Below, one piece after another: positions 7,334 to 16,718 of a stretch of DNA of 64,000 bases; position 1 is the first letter of the stretch; the number at the start of each line of letters is the position of its first letter. The notes below the pieces were generated by a model, which saw nothing but the letters and a program-made list of their open reading frames with translations, did no database searches and was not told the origin of the DNA. A program made the translations under genes and the position numbers. Origin of the DNA: an uncultured Coriobacteriaceae bacterium. Its GTDB lineage: Bacteria; Actinomycetota; Coriobacteriia; Coriobacteriales; Atopobiaceae. The stretch spans positions 1 to 64,000 of the forward strand of contig CADBDT010000005.1 of NCBI GenBank assembly GCA_902793465.1. The letters are read 5' to 3'.

Positions 7334-10300
7334 ATGGGAAACAGCTCTTCTGATGCCGTTGTTGGGCACCACTCACTCAATCTGGAGATAGCTCCTGGCG
7401 GAGCCATGGTCTTTTATGCCGATGGCGAGACGGAGTTCGTCCACATGAATCGTCATGCCGCCGAGTTGCTGGAGTGCGATTCGGTCCAAGAGGCCATGGA
7501 GTTCTACACGGGCGGCTTTCGCTCGATCGCCCACGAAGAGGACCTATCCATGGTCGACGAGTTCATGTACCGTCTTTCGCGTGATCCCGACGAGGCTTCC
7601 TACATCTATCTGCGCGTACGTACGGCACGCGGGCGCATTGCCAACGTGGCCGTGCACGGCAAGTACGTGCCGCAGGAAGGCAGTCGTGCCATCTGCAACG
7701 CGTTTATCGTGGAGCTCATGCGCAATAGGACCGTCGATTGGCTCACGGGCCTTCCCACCATGGATCGCTTCTATCAACTTGCGGGTGCCCAGTCACACGC
7801 CTACAAGAAACAGGGCAAGCGACCCGTGGCAGTGGCCTTCAATCTTACTGGCTTTAAAAGCTACAACGACCGCTATGGTCGGATTGGGGGCGACGAGCTA
7901 TTGCGCCTGTTTGCGCAGCTTTTGAGCGATGCCTTTGGCAGGAATGCCTGCGCACATTTTGACGGGGACCACTTCTATGCCATTGGCGAGGAAGCGACGG
8001 TGGAGGATGTGGTGCTGGGCCTGCTTGCGAACTACGAGCGCGAGAGCTTGGATGCGAAGCTGCCCGTTCGCGTTGGCCTGTATGCCTGCGAGTCCGATGA
8101 CGACATTTCTGCCGTGGGCTTCGACAGGGCAAAGACTGCCTGCGACAGAGAGCGCGGAGTCTGGAGAACGCACGTCGCTTGGTTTACCAACGAGATGAGC
8201 CAGGGGGAGCGGATTCGCGTCCACGTTTTGGAAAGCCTTGACACGGCAATAGCCAAAGGTTGGGTTCGTCCCTATTATCAGGCCATAGCGCGATCGGCCA
8301 CCAACGACATCTGTGGCGAGGAGGCGCTGGCACGCTGGATAGACCCTCAGTACGGGTTCCTCTCTCCCGGGGAGTTCATACCCGTTCTCGAGAAGGCGGA
8401 AATCTCGTATAAGCTCGACCTGCATATGGTCGACTGCGTGCTTGACGACATATGCACCAAGCAGGATATGGGCATTCCGGTCGTGCCCGTGTCGGTTAAC
8501 TTCTCGGTAAACGACCTCGTTCAGATCGACATAGCCGCCGAGGTGTCGCGGCGGGCTGACGAACGAGGTATCGACCACAAGCTATTGGTCGTGGAGCTAA
8601 CCGAGTCGGCTGCGTCCTCCAATCCCGAGCTCCTAAAAGAGCAGGTGCGCTCTTTGCACGAAGCTGGCTTCGACGTGTGGATGGACGACTTTGGCAGCGG
8701 CTACTCCTCCCTTAACACGTTGCAGGAATTCGATTTCGATCTCATAAAGCTCGACATGGAGTTCGTGCACGGCCTTGAGGGAGATTATGGGGAGCGTGCG
8801 CAGGCCGTTGTGTCCAGCGTCTTGTATGGAATGAGCAGGATGGGTCTCGACACTCTGGCCGAGGGGGTGGAGACCAACAGCCAAGCGCAATTCTTGCAGA
8901 ACGCAGGCTGCAACATGCTTCAGGGCTATCTGCTCTGCCGTCCGACATCCCTTGAAGACATCCTCAAGTCAACGGCCAAAAACCCGCGTGAGCACTACGA
9001 GGAGTTCGCATACTGGGACTCCGTCGGGCGCGCCAACCTCGTTGACCTCTGTGAGGTAAAGAGCGCGGACATAGTTGGCTCCGCGTCTTTGGCGGAGCGC
9101 CCCATGGGCGTGGTGGAGCTGCGGGAAAACGAATGGCGCGTGCTCCGTGCCAACGATTCCTATCGTGTCTTTTTGCGCGGGATGGGCATTGCGTTCGATG
9201 ACGGAAAGCGCATGCTGGCTACAACGTTCAACGCAGACCTGCTTGATCCCGAGTTTCCAGAGGCAGCCGAGCGCTCCGTTGCCAGCGGGGCATGGGAGCG
9301 GATTGCGGGAAGCTTGGAGAGGGGAACGGGGTACCAGTTCTACGTACGGCACATTGCCTCCTCTATGTACGCCAAGGCCTTTGCGGTCTCGTCCGTGCCC
9401 ACGTTGCTTGGGAATGCCTTGGGTGGGTTTGGCGACGTACCCGTGGCGTACTCCGTATGCCGTGCGGTGTTTGACGACGCTCGCGAGCGGATTGTGGACG
9501 TGGCGTATGCCTATGCCAACCAAATGTATCTTGATGCGGTTGGTGCCAAGGAAAGGGAACTGGTGGGACACTCCATCCTCGAGCGCATTGAGAATGTCCA
9601 GAAGGCCAAAGAGCGGTGGTACCCTTACTGCCGTCGAGCTATTCTGTTGGGCGAGACCGTCCACGACGTTGTGTACAGCCCCGAAATCGACCACTGGCTG
9701 AGCTTTAGCATCGCTCCATGTTCCGTCGAGGACTACTACGTGTTCGCGTTCACCATGGCCGACGCCGAGCAGCGCGAACGCGAGAAGCTAACCGTGAGCC
9801 TCGACACGGCCGACCTCATCATAGACATCGCCGACGCCTTTAGCGGAGAGGCAAGCTACGATGTTGCCATGAGCCAGCTGCTTGCGGCGTTGAGTCGCAT
9901 TGCCCATGCCAAGCGGGTTTCTCTTATAGAGAGGGAGCCAAATGCCTTGGGCGTGGCCTTCGAGTGGTGCGACGAGGACGTCGAGCCGCTCATAGGCGTT
10001 ATGCAAGGACTTAAGGACGTAGAGTTCGATGTCTGGGATCGATTGACCGCAAGTGGCCCCCTCATAGTGCCCGACGTCTACAATTCGGAGGGCATCGACA
10101 GGGGCGTGCTCGACATGCTTGCTGCGCGCGGTATTACGTGCATGATGGTGGTGCCCGTAAAGAGCGATAACGTATCGTTGGGCTACCTTGTAATCGACAA
10201 CTATGAGCTCGACGACGATCTGGACGTAATCCGGCTTATGGAGTCAGTTGCATCGTTTGTGGCTACTCGCATGGTTAACCATCGCCTTGTGGGGGAGCTT

Positions 10301-11230
10301 AGGCGGAATAGTCAGCGAGACGCGCTTACGGGCATATTGAACCGTCGCGGCATCGACCTTGCCATTAGCAAGCAGATGGCGGACCGGCCTGGCGAGCGCT
10401 TCGTGCTGGCGTTGATGGACATAGACGACTTTAAGGCCGTCAACGACGTCCATGGGCACGACGTGGGTGACGAGGCGCTGCGTTCGCTAGCGCAAGCAAT
10501 CCTGGAATCGTTCCCGTCCGACGCCATTGTAGGACGCAACGGCGGCGATGAGTTTCTTGTCATGCTGTATGGCTATGGAATGGATGAGGCCGGGAGGATG
10601 ATCGGGGACCTTCTAGCCCGCAACCTTTCGTGTACGCTCAACGGCAAGTGCTGCCACCTGTCCATGTCGGCTGGCTATGCTTCTTATCCCGACCAGGCAA
10701 ACGATCTTATGGGTGTCTACAGAAAGGCCGACCAGGCGCTCTATGCCGTAAAGCTCAAGGAGAAATCGGGGTGCAGGGCATACTCGCCCGACGTCGAGGG
10801 CCAGTATCGCATGCAGCTGGGCTTTACGCCGCGCGACATAGCGGCGAGCGTTCCGGGAGCGATTGTTGTGAGCCGCTATTCCCACGATTGGGAGACCCTG
10901 TTTGTCAACGAAGAGGCTCTGCGTCTTTTTGAGTGCGATGATTTCGCTGATTACATGAGGCTTTCGGGAGGCACGTTCGTCAGTGTTATGCATCCCGATG
11001 ACATACAGCGCGTGCACGAGGAGCTCGATGCGCAAATAGGAACAGAGGACAACGAAGGCAAGTCCTTTGTGACCTATCGCGTTGTTACCAAAAACAAGGA
11101 AGTGCGCAACGTGCTTGGTAGCGGACGCCTTGTTGACGTGGAGGGCTTGGGACGCGTGTACTACGAGCTCATTGTGAATATCGACGAATGCCGTCAGGCG
11201 GGCGCATGCATGGGGAACGTTCCCGAATGA
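7334..11230 (+). CDS. multidomain c-di-GMP protein: PAS, degenerate GGDEF, EAL, PAS/GAF, GGDEF, PAS
   Basis: The start follows GGAGG. This is a 1298-residue protein without membrane helices. Approximate order: PAS (1-130); degenerate GGDEF (135-285) with FDGDH in place of GGDEF (D210); EAL phosphodiesterase (about 300-545) with E330-A-L, NFSVND, VVELTES, DDFGSGYSSL, IKLDM, AEGVET and the terminal LQGY all present, so c-di-GMP hydrolysis is predicted; PAS-like (about 580-810); GAF (about 830-980); GGDEF (about 990-1150) with canonical G1070-G-D-E-F and no RxxD inhibitory site; terminal PAS-like (about 1165-1285). It likely integrates cytoplasmic signals to make and break c-di-GMP. Having the first GGDEF inactive and a second intact one after the EAL is an unusual order. 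Confidence 0.9.
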   Translation: MGNSSSDAVVGHHSLNLEIAPGGAMVFYADGETEFVHMNRHAAELLECDSVQEAMEFYTGGFRSIAHEEDLSMVDEFMYRLSRDPDEASYIYLRVRTARGRIANVAVHGKYVPQEGSRAICNAFIVELMRNRTVDWLTGLPTMDRFYQLAGAQSHAYKKQGKRPVAVAFNLTGFKSYNDRYGRIGGDELLRLFAQLLSDAFGRNACAHFDGDHFYAIGEEATVEDVVLGLLANYERESLDAKLPVRVGLYACESDDDISAVGFDRAKTACDRERGVWRTHVAWFTNEMSQGERIRVHVLESLDTAIAKGWVRPYYQAIARSATNDICGEEALARWIDPQYGFLSPGEFIPVLEKAEISYKLDLHMVDCVLDDICTKQDMGIPVVPVSVNFSVNDLVQIDIAAEVSRRADERGIDHKLLVVELTESAASSNPELLKEQVRSLHEAGFDVWMDDFGSGYSSLNTLQEFDFDLIKLDMEFVHGLEGDYGERAQAVVSSVLYGMSRMGLDTLAEGVETNSQAQFLQNAGCNMLQGYLLCRPTSLEDILKSTAKNPREHYEEFAYWDSVGRANLVDLCEVKSADIVGSASLAERPMGVVELRENEWRVLRANDSYRVFLRGMGIAFDDGKRMLATTFNADLLDPEFPEAAERSVASGAWERIAGSLERGTGYQFYVRHIASSMYAKAFAVSSVPTLLGNALGGFGDVPVAYSVCRAVFDDARERIVDVAYAYANQMYLDAVGAKERELVGHSILERIENVQKAKERWYPYCRRAILLGETVHDVVYSPEIDHWLSFSIAPCSVEDYYVFAFTMADAEQREREKLTVSLDTADLIIDIADAFSGEASYDVAMSQLLAALSRIAHAKRVSLIEREPNALGVAFEWCDEDVEPLIGVMQGLKDVEFDVWDRLTASGPLIVPDVYNSEGIDRGVLDMLAARGITCMMVVPVKSDNVSLGYLVIDNYELDDDLDVIRLMESVASFVATRMVNHRLVGELRRNSQRDALTGILNRRGIDLAISKQMADRPGERFVLALMDIDDFKAVNDVHGHDVGDEALRSLAQAILESFPSDAIVGRNGGDEFLVMLYGYGMDEAGRMIGDLLARNLSCTLNGKCCHLSMSAGYASYPDQANDLMGVYRKADQALYAVKLKEKSGCRAYSPDVEGQYRMQLGFTPRDIAASVPGAIVVSRYSHDWETLFVNEEALRLFECDDFADYMRLSGGTFVSVMHPDDIQRVHEELDAQIGTEDNEGKSFVTYRVVTKNKEVRNVLGSGRLVDVEGLGRVYYELIVNIDECRQAGACMGNVPE

Positions 11231-11272
11231 GGGAGCTGCTTGCGAGCGTTTGGCCATGTGTCGGAGGTAGGC

Positions 11273-12085
11273 ATGGTTGATTACGGATTGAAGGACAGAG
11301 TCGCGATCGTTACCGGCGCGAACAATCCGCAGGGGATTGGCGCGGCAACAGCCATCGCCCTTGCCCGCGAGGGCGCCAAGGTGGTATTGACGTACAAGAA
11401 GGTTCTGTGCGAATACGACGATGCGAAGGCTGGCGAGAACGGGGTCGACCGCTACTACAGGGCTAATGCGGGCGATGCGTCGGAAGTGGAGAAGATGCTT
11501 GGCGGCCTGAATGCGCAGTATCTCGTTTTGGAGAAGGACATCTCGGACGAGAACCAGGTGAGGGAGATCTTCGACGAGGCGATCGGGCGTTTCGGACACG
11601 TCGACATCCTCGTGAACAATGCCGCCACCGACGACGAGACCGGCAAGGACACCATCGAGGCCGTCACCCCCGATGTCATCGACGAGACCTTTGCCGTCAA
11701 CGTTCGGGGCAGCCTGCTCATGGCAGCCGAGTTCGTGCGCCGCCGCGGCGACTACGGGAGAATCATCAACCTCTCCACCGACTCCGCCCAGGTCTTCGCC
11801 GGCCAGATAACCTACGGTGCGAGCAAGGCGACGCTCGAAGCCCTCACGCGCAGCATTGCCATGGAGGTCGGGAAGTACGGCATCACTGTGAACAGCGTCG
11901 CGCCAGGCCCAACGCAAACTGGCTGGATTGACGAAGAACTCGAAGAGGCCGTTATTCCGCTCATGCCCATGGGTAAGCTTATTCAGTCGGAAGACATCGC
12001 AAACACGATCGTCTTTCTCGCAAGCGAGCAAGCGAGGTTTCTAACGGGTCAGGTCATCAAGGTCTCGGGTGGCCACGCCCTTTAG
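11273..12085 (+). CDS. short-chain dehydrogenase/reductase
   Basis: A 270-residue SDR. The Rossmann motif is the extended TGANNPQGIG; NNAA follows, then catalytic Ser in NLSTDS and YGASK. I start at ATG 11273 because GGAGGT lies five bases before it; the frame stays open further upstream without a site. It resembles 3-oxoacyl-ACP reductase/FabG-like oxidoreductases, with an insertion around residues 45-75. The substrate cannot be inferred. It starts 42 bases after the c-di-GMP gene and may be co-transcribed. Confidence 0.85.
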   Translation: MVDYGLKDRVAIVTGANNPQGIGAATAIALAREGAKVVLTYKKVLCEYDDAKAGENGVDRYYRANAGDASEVEKMLGGLNAQYLVLEKDISDENQVREIFDEAIGRFGHVDILVNNAATDDETGKDTIEAVTPDVIDETFAVNVRGSLLMAAEFVRRRGDYGRIINLSTDSAQVFAGQITYGASKATLEALTRSIAMEVGKYGITVNSVAPGPTQTGWIDEELEEAVIPLMPMGKLIQSEDIANTIVFLASEQARFLTGQVIKVSGGHAL

Positions 12086-12329
12086 GAGAAAGGTCTGCCA
12101 GGAAGAACGAGAAGGACGACCGTCGAAGTAGCATATGTTGCCGCACCCACGCCAGTGGACGCGCTGGCCCATCGCTTGGCATGTTTGGCGGGAGACGCAG
12201 AGCAACCGTTCTCTGCGGGCGATGCGCCGCGCCCGCCTCGAAGTACATCCAGTACTCCTTCGCCGGCCGTGGCACGAATCCGCCTCGGGAGGACCACGCA
12301 TACCGCCCAGTTATTTACGAAACGCTCCA

Positions 12330-12698
12330 CTAGCCCAGCGCAACCCGCTCGATCGTGCACCCGTGCTCGTCGGTGCCCTCGCGGTAGGTGATCCCCACCA
12401 GCACGCACTCTCCGGCAAGACCTGCGAGAGCCGCGGGGTAGTTGCGTGCGCGGATCTGTCCGATGGCGGCGTCCACGGGCCTGTCCCACTTGAGCTCCAC
12501 CACAAGGGGTGGCAGCTTGGAGCCTGGCCTGGGCACGAACGCGAGGTCGGCGTAGCCGCGCCCTCCCGGCAGCTCGTCCACCCGCAAGTAGTCGTCCACG
12601 CTCCAGATGTAGGCGCCGAAGAGGAGGGGCCCGCGTCCCTGGCCTGCGGCCCTCGCGAAGAGTGCCTTGCACACCACGTCGTTTGTGGGTGTCTTCAT
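12330..12698 (-). pseudogene. C-terminal PD-(D/E)XK domain of an AAA ATPase-like protein, truncated
   Basis: The encoded segment has the nuclease-like core GRGYADLAFVP followed by PLVVELKWD, with conserved IRARNYPAAL after it. This is the C-terminal domain of the abundant AAA-ATPase_like/PDDEXK_9 accessory proteins (500-600 residues). The ATPase half is missing and upstream sequence does not match, so this is a remnant, although ATG 12698 could still express a 122-residue piece. Nothing recognisable lies between 12086 and 12329. Confidence 0.65.
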
Positions 12699-12806
12699 GT
12701 GCGTGCCTCGCTCCGATGAGCGCGGGGCAGCCCCTGCCTTACCGCTGGCGTCATTGCTTTCTAGCATTCTATACGCATCGTCGGGGTGCCCTGTCCCAGC
12801 TTTCAC

Positions 12807-13166
12807 AGTTTTTCTGTTAGCGCGACCTCAGGCACGTCAACGAGCGTGGCGCAGGTACGAGGCACACCTCCCACCCTCGCCATGCGGGGTCGAGGCTGGG
12901 GCCAGCGCTTCATGGGGCAACCCAGGGCCCTTGCCGCAAGGGCTGATAGCCCCGTCGTGTCCATGGCGATTGAGCCGGGCGATCGAGGCCTCGTCCGGCC
13001 CTGCGGGTCGCAGGACCACACCCTGGGGACACGCTGCGCTGCGGCGACGTGCATTCGTGCCTTACGGGACGACGCGGGAACGGTCCTTGGCGCCGCGAGC
13101 AACGCCTGCGGCAAGCTCGGTTCTTCGGCGGCGTCAAGATGAGTCGGGCGCTGGCGCCTGGCGGGT
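12807..13166. other. GC-rich stretch downstream of the orphan Nif11 peptide, no intact gene
   Basis: About 360 bases lie in the transcribed direction of the Nif11 peptide gene. Frames stay open on several strands because of high GC, but none shows a recognisable domain or a good start. It could be the decayed remains of a maturase or transporter gene; I cannot show this. Confidence 0.4.
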
Positions 13167-13367
13167 TTACCGGCCGATGCCGTAGACGCCACATTTGTCG
13201 GCAGGGCAGCCCCATTCGTGCTCCGAGCACCAACCGCCAGAGATGCCTTCGAGTTGCTCGTCGGGAATCTCCATGCCCTCCTCCTTGGCGAGCTCGAACA
13301 GCTCCTCGGTTGAGCCACACGCACGCGCCTTCTCCCGCAGCTCGGGAGACAAGCCGTTGATGTCCAT
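13167..13367 (-). CDS. Nif11-like leader peptide, orphan RiPP precursor
   Basis: A very strong ribosome-binding site (GGAAGGAGAGGG) precedes the ATG. The 66-residue product has a Nif11-type leader: LSPELREKARAC near residues 6-17, ELFELAKEEG at 22-31, and a double-glycine site ISGG at 42-45. The predicted core is W46-R66, with Cys at 47, 54 and 59 and two Trp. Peptides of this design are normally cut after GG by a C39-type protease and modified by a radical SAM or LanM-type enzyme. No such enzyme is adjacent; the nearest maturase is 22 kb away at 35238-36803, and it might act in trans. Confidence 0.85.
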   Translation of the reverse strand: MDINGLSPELREKARACGSTEELFELAKEEGMEIPDEQLEGISGGWCSEHEWGCPADKCGVYGIGR

Positions 13368-13688
13368 TCCCTCTCCTTCCAGTCATCGGATGCGTCTTGA
13401 CTATGCCGACCCGCTTCCGACGGCGTTGCAGGCCGGCGGGTTTTCCGCGCGCCTCCTGTCGACGCGCGCTGCCTTTCTCTTCTCACAATATAATACGCGC
13501 GGCCCTTTCTCGTGTCTCGCGGTTTTCGAGTAATTGCAGGTCGGGTACAAGAGGGGTCTCATTTCGCGCTCCGAGCGAACCTAATGCCGCATGGTTCCAG
13601 CATAGAATTCCATGACGAGCTACCACGAGCGTTTGCCGATCACGCTGGTACGGCGCGTAGCACGATTGTTCCGAGATTCTTACACGTG
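13368..13688. other. intergenic region upstream of the Nif11 peptide
   Basis: The part near 13368-13500 should hold the leftward promoter of the Nif11 peptide; no clear -35/-10 pair stands out. The remainder to 13688 shows no recognised gene or repeat. Confidence 0.4.
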
Positions 13689-13743
13689 GGGCGCCTTTTG
13701 GTGCGCTGGGGGGACTCGTGTGCCTGTAAGCCTAACGTGAGCG
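13689..13743 (+). repeat. 55-bp dispersed repeat, copy 2
   Basis: GGGGCGCCTTTTGGTGCG through CCTAACGTGAGC, matching 614-667. It lies about 70 bases upstream of a broken AlbA-type gene, which may indicate that both copies are ancestral upstream regions of related accessory genes. Confidence 0.75.
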
Positions 13744-13814
13744 CTCGTGTTATCGGTCGCAAAAATTTACGACCGCAATTACGACCGCTCGTCTGGAATT
13801 GAGGCATAGCGAGG

Positions 13815-14175
13815 ATGAAAGGGGAGAGGCCGTTGAGAGAGTCGAAAAGTCTTGAGTTCAAAGAGAAGGTGACGAGCACTTTCTTAAAGACCGTCAGTGC
13901 GTTTGCAAACTATGGCACGGGGAGGTCTTGATCGCAAGTACTACCAATACGATAAGGTCGAGGGCGCAACCAGAAAGACGTACGAGCTCATCCCGGAGAG
14001 CGCCTTCAGGGAGACACTTGCCAACGCGATTGTCCATAGGACCTGGGACGTGAGTGCCCACGTTCGGATCTCGATGTTCCAGGACCGAATCGAGATCTCC
14101 TCTCCAGGAGATGGCCTGCACGCGCGAGGCGTGGGCCGACTGGATCGAGTGCGACAACGAGTACGCCGCGGGTGA
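13815..14175 (+). pseudogene. internally deleted AlbA/RecG-like ATP-binding regulator
   Basis: ATG 13815 starts an N-terminus typical of AlbA_2-domain proteins (ESKSLEFKEKV, then VSAFANYGTG), and that frame stops at once. A shifted frame from 13897 continues with the C-terminal part of the same family (LIPESAFRETLANAIVHR, then MFQDRIEISSPG). The normal middle region of 100 or more residues is deleted and the end is garbled. A further open piece to 14245 (ending VRLRRR) is of unknown origin. This is a decayed accessory regulator. Confidence 0.7.
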
Positions 14176-14375
14176 CCGCGCGGCCGTCGAGGCCGGCGCG
14201 CTCGATCACCTCAGCACCATCGCCGTGAGGCTCAGGCGCAGGTAGCGACAAAACCCCAGCTAGAGGGCGATGACACGGACCGTGTCGCTGATGTGACGAC
14301 GCGGCTCTTTTGCGGTGGTCCCACGGCAGGTACCCTCACCTTGCCATGGGGCCACCAACTGAGGGGAGAATCGAA

Positions 14376-15062
14376 GTGAGAGAGATGGAAAAGGCAAGAA
14401 GGGACCTCGCAGCGGGGTTGTCGCTGCTCGCCGCCTTTGCGCTCTGGACCGGGCTGATTCAGTGCGTCGACGTGCAGCCGGTGGGCCAGAGCGGGACGGA
14501 CGTAGGCTTCGCGACGTTCAACGTGTGGTTCCACGAGCTCACGGGCGTGCACATGGGAATCTACACGGCCACGGACTGGCTCGGCCTCGTGCCGATAGCC
14601 GTCTGCATGTGTTTCGCCGTATTGGGAGCCATGCAGCTGGTCGGGCGCAGGAGCCTGTTCCGGGTTGACGCCGACCTTCTGCTGCTCGGCGCCTACTACG
14701 TCGTCGTCATTATCTGCTACCTGCTTTTTGAGATGGTTCCGATCAACTACCGCCCCATACCCATAGACGGAATCATGGAAGCGTCGTATCCTTCTTCCAC
14801 GACGCTTTTGGTACTGAGCGTCATGCCGACGCTTAAGTTCCAGGTGGGTCGAAGGGCAAAATGCCCTGCCGCCAGGCATGCCGCCACGGCGTTTGTGGTC
14901 GCGTTCTCGGCGCTCATGGTGCTCGGGAGGCTGGTTTCGGGCGTGCACTGGGCGACCGACATCGTGGGGGCGGTCCTGCTGGCGGCAGGGCTGTTTATGC
15001 TGTATGCGTCGGCGGTCGCGCTCGCAGACCAGAAGAGAACCGAACCACGCACGGAGGGATGA
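14376..15062 (+). CDS. PAP2-family membrane phosphatase
   Basis: GTG 14376 follows GAGGGGAGAA at ideal distance; ATG 14385 is an alternative. The 228-residue protein has about six membrane helices. PAP2 motifs are visible: YRPIP, YPSSTT (in place of the more usual PSGH), and R-x5-H-x3-D in GRLVSGVHWATD. Expected role is dephosphorylation of a lipid phosphate such as undecaprenyl pyrophosphate or phosphatidate at the outer membrane face. The Ser/Thr variant of the second motif occurs in a Gram-positive PAP2 subgroup, as I recall. It is followed after 2 bases by a regulator gene, so the two form an operon. Confidence 0.8.
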   Translation: MREMEKARRDLAAGLSLLAAFALWTGLIQCVDVQPVGQSGTDVGFATFNVWFHELTGVHMGIYTATDWLGLVPIAVCMCFAVLGAMQLVGRRSLFRVDADLLLLGAYYVVVIICYLLFEMVPINYRPIPIDGIMEASYPSSTTLLVLSVMPTLKFQVGRRAKCPAARHAATAFVVAFSALMVLGRLVSGVHWATDIVGAVLLAAGLFMLYASAVALADQKRTEPRTEG

Positions 15063-15064
15063 GA

Positions 15065-15667
15065 ATGGAATTCAGCGAGAAGCTGCAGGAGCTGAGGAAG
15101 GCGAGGTCGCTCACGCAGGAGCAGCTCGCCGAGGCGCTCTACGTCTCCAGGACGGCCGTATCCAAGTGGGAGTCCGGCAGGGGTTACCCGAGCATCGACT
15201 CGCTCAAGGGGCTGTCACGGTTCTTCTCTGTCTCGATTGACGAGCTGATCTGCCCTGACGAGATCATCGAGGCGGCCGTGGACGAGAGGAGGGCGTTCGC
15301 ACAAAGGTACCGTACGCTCATTTGCGGTGCGCTCGACGCGCTCCTCGCCATACTGCTGCTCGTCCCCGCCTTCGGAAGCGGCGCAGGCTCAACCACCACG
15401 GTCGCCCTGTTTGAGCTGACAGGAGTCAGTTCCTGGCTCAAGGTCACGTTCGTCGCCCTTATCTGCGCGATTGTTCTGGAAGGGACCTGCAGCCTGGTCC
15501 TTGTCAAACTCGACAGGCAGGCTTGGGGCAAACGCCTCCTCGTTGCGGGCATGGTCCTGTCTGTCGCTGCCGTCGTGGTGTTCATCGTTTCTAGGCAGCC
15601 ATACGCCGGGCTCATCTCCTTTGCCCTGCTAACGATAAAGGGCTTCCTCGTCTCCCAGGGGAAATGA
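15065..15667 (+). CDS. XRE-family regulator with C-terminal membrane domain
   Basis: The N-terminal helix-turn-helix (about residues 1-65, ALYVSRTAVSKWESGRG) is typical of XRE/Cro regulators. It is followed by about four membrane helices (about 90-198). Membrane-anchored XRE proteins usually sense a membrane or ligand signal and control the gene next door. Here the start is coupled to the PAP2 stop, which suggests that it senses or controls the same process. Confidence 0.85.
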   Translation: MEFSEKLQELRKARSLTQEQLAEALYVSRTAVSKWESGRGYPSIDSLKGLSRFFSVSIDELICPDEIIEAAVDERRAFAQRYRTLICGALDALLAILLLVPAFGSGAGSTTTVALFELTGVSSWLKVTFVALICAIVLEGTCSLVLVKLDRQAWGKRLLVAGMVLSVAAVVVFIVSRQPYAGLISFALLTIKGFLVSQGK

Positions 15668-15755
15668 GCGAGGCATAACACCCGCCCGCTTTGCGGCCAT
15701 GTTTGCCAAAGGCCGTGGGGGAGTCGCCACGCCAACCGCCACGTTCCAACAGCGA

Positions 15756-15878
15756 ACTACGCACATCGCAAAACAATGTGCGTAGTTTATCGAAAAAGAC
15801 CAGTTGGCCAAGCGTCGCAGATGCCCAATTACGCACATTGCACTGCGTTGTGCGTAATTCGGCGCGCTGGACCAACTG
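15756..15878. repeat. alternating-word hairpin locus (word ACTACGCACAT)
   Basis: The same 11-12-base word occurs four times in +,-,+,- order: 15756-15766, 15776-15786, 15827-15838 and 15848-15859. It makes two adjacent hairpins. Between them is CGAAAAAGACCAGTTGGC, and CCAGTTGG (15800) pairs with CCAACTG (15872). Related organisation, with different words, is found at 30921-31075 and 63189-63340. It sits between convergent genes. The rest of 15668-15924 shows nothing else. Confidence 0.7.
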
Positions 15879-15924
15879 AGGGGCCTCGCCCCAACGGACA
15901 AAAGGGCCTCGCGTAGGCGAAGCG

Positions 15925-16680
15925 TCAGGTGGCGTACTCCTGCGCGATGATGCCGGCAATGCATTCCAGCTGATAGGGATGGCCGGCGCGGTCGTGGTCG
16001 GACGCGAACCGCAGGTGGTCGTGCACGAAGGCGGGCAGAGGCCCCGCGCCGCCGCTCACCATCCATATGCGTGGCCGGTCGCTCCTGCGCAGGGCGTTTG
16101 CCACGTCGCAGGAGTCGAAGTACGTGCCTGTGTAGGAAAACACGATCACGAGCTCGTCGTCGCGGGCGGCGGCGATGCGGCGCGCCTGCTCTGCGGGCGT
16201 GGCGCACGTGCGTACGTATTTGCCCTGCATGAGCAGGTCCACCTGCAGGTCGATGGCCGCGGCGTTGGCCTTAAGAAACCCGTAGGCGCTCACGTGCTCA
16301 TACGCGTGCAGGTCGGCGACCAGGCGGGCCAGCGCGTCCGCATCGACGCTCGCGGCGGCGCGGGCCACGGAGAGCGCGACGTGGCGGGCGAGCGCCTCCG
16401 CCCGCTGGCCGACGCTGTCCCCGGGCATCTGGTCAAAGTCCGCGCGCGTCTCCGCGCAGGCGGCGCAGAGGTCGGCGAAGCTGGCGAAGCCGGCGTCCTT
16501 GGCAAAGCGCGACACGGTGCCCGTGCCTACGCTGCACGCCTGCGCAACCGCCTTTACCGAGAGCGTGTCCGGTCGCCCCGCGTGCGCCAGCAGGTATTGC
16601 GCGATGAGCGCGTACGGGGATCCGGCCTTCTCGAAGAGCAGCGTCGAGAGCAGGGCGACTTGCAGTCTGTCGTAGATCAC
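15925..16680 (-). CDS. MurR/RpiR-family transcriptional regulator with degenerate SIS domain
   Basis: GTG 16680 follows GGAGGAATC. A 251-residue protein: N-terminal HTH_6 (about 25-75; the recognition segment around VGTGTVSRFAKDAGF) and a C-terminal SIS-type sugar-phosphate-binding domain (about 105-240). In the latter, VIVFSYTGTYFD replaces the usual S-x-S-G-x-T loop, so ligand binding may differ. It is the third gene of a leftward operon after two DJ-1/PfpI genes (38-base gap) and most likely regulates that operon. Confidence 0.85.
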   Translation of the reverse strand: MIYDRLQVALLSTLLFEKAGSPYALIAQYLLAHAGRPDTLSVKAVAQACSVGTGTVSRFAKDAGFASFADLCAACAETRADFDQMPGDSVGQRAEALARHVALSVARAAASVDADALARLVADLHAYEHVSAYGFLKANAAAIDLQVDLLMQGKYVRTCATPAEQARRIAAARDDELVIVFSYTGTYFDSCDVANALRRSDRPRIWMVSGGAGPLPAFVHDHLRFASDHDRAGHPYQLECIAGIIAQEYAT

Positions 16681-16718
16681 GATTCCTCCTTGGTGCCGTG
16701 TCGCTCGGGCGACGTCGG

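Noticed and set aside
10613-12031. Long leftward ORF (472 codons) opposite the c-di-GMP and SDR genes
   Set aside because: It spans two well-supported genes on the other strand, has no domain and is explained by GC-rich codon use.
12803-13486. A 227-codon leftward gene covering the Nif11 peptide
   Set aside because: It overlaps the well-supported Nif11 gene in another frame and has no recognisable domain.
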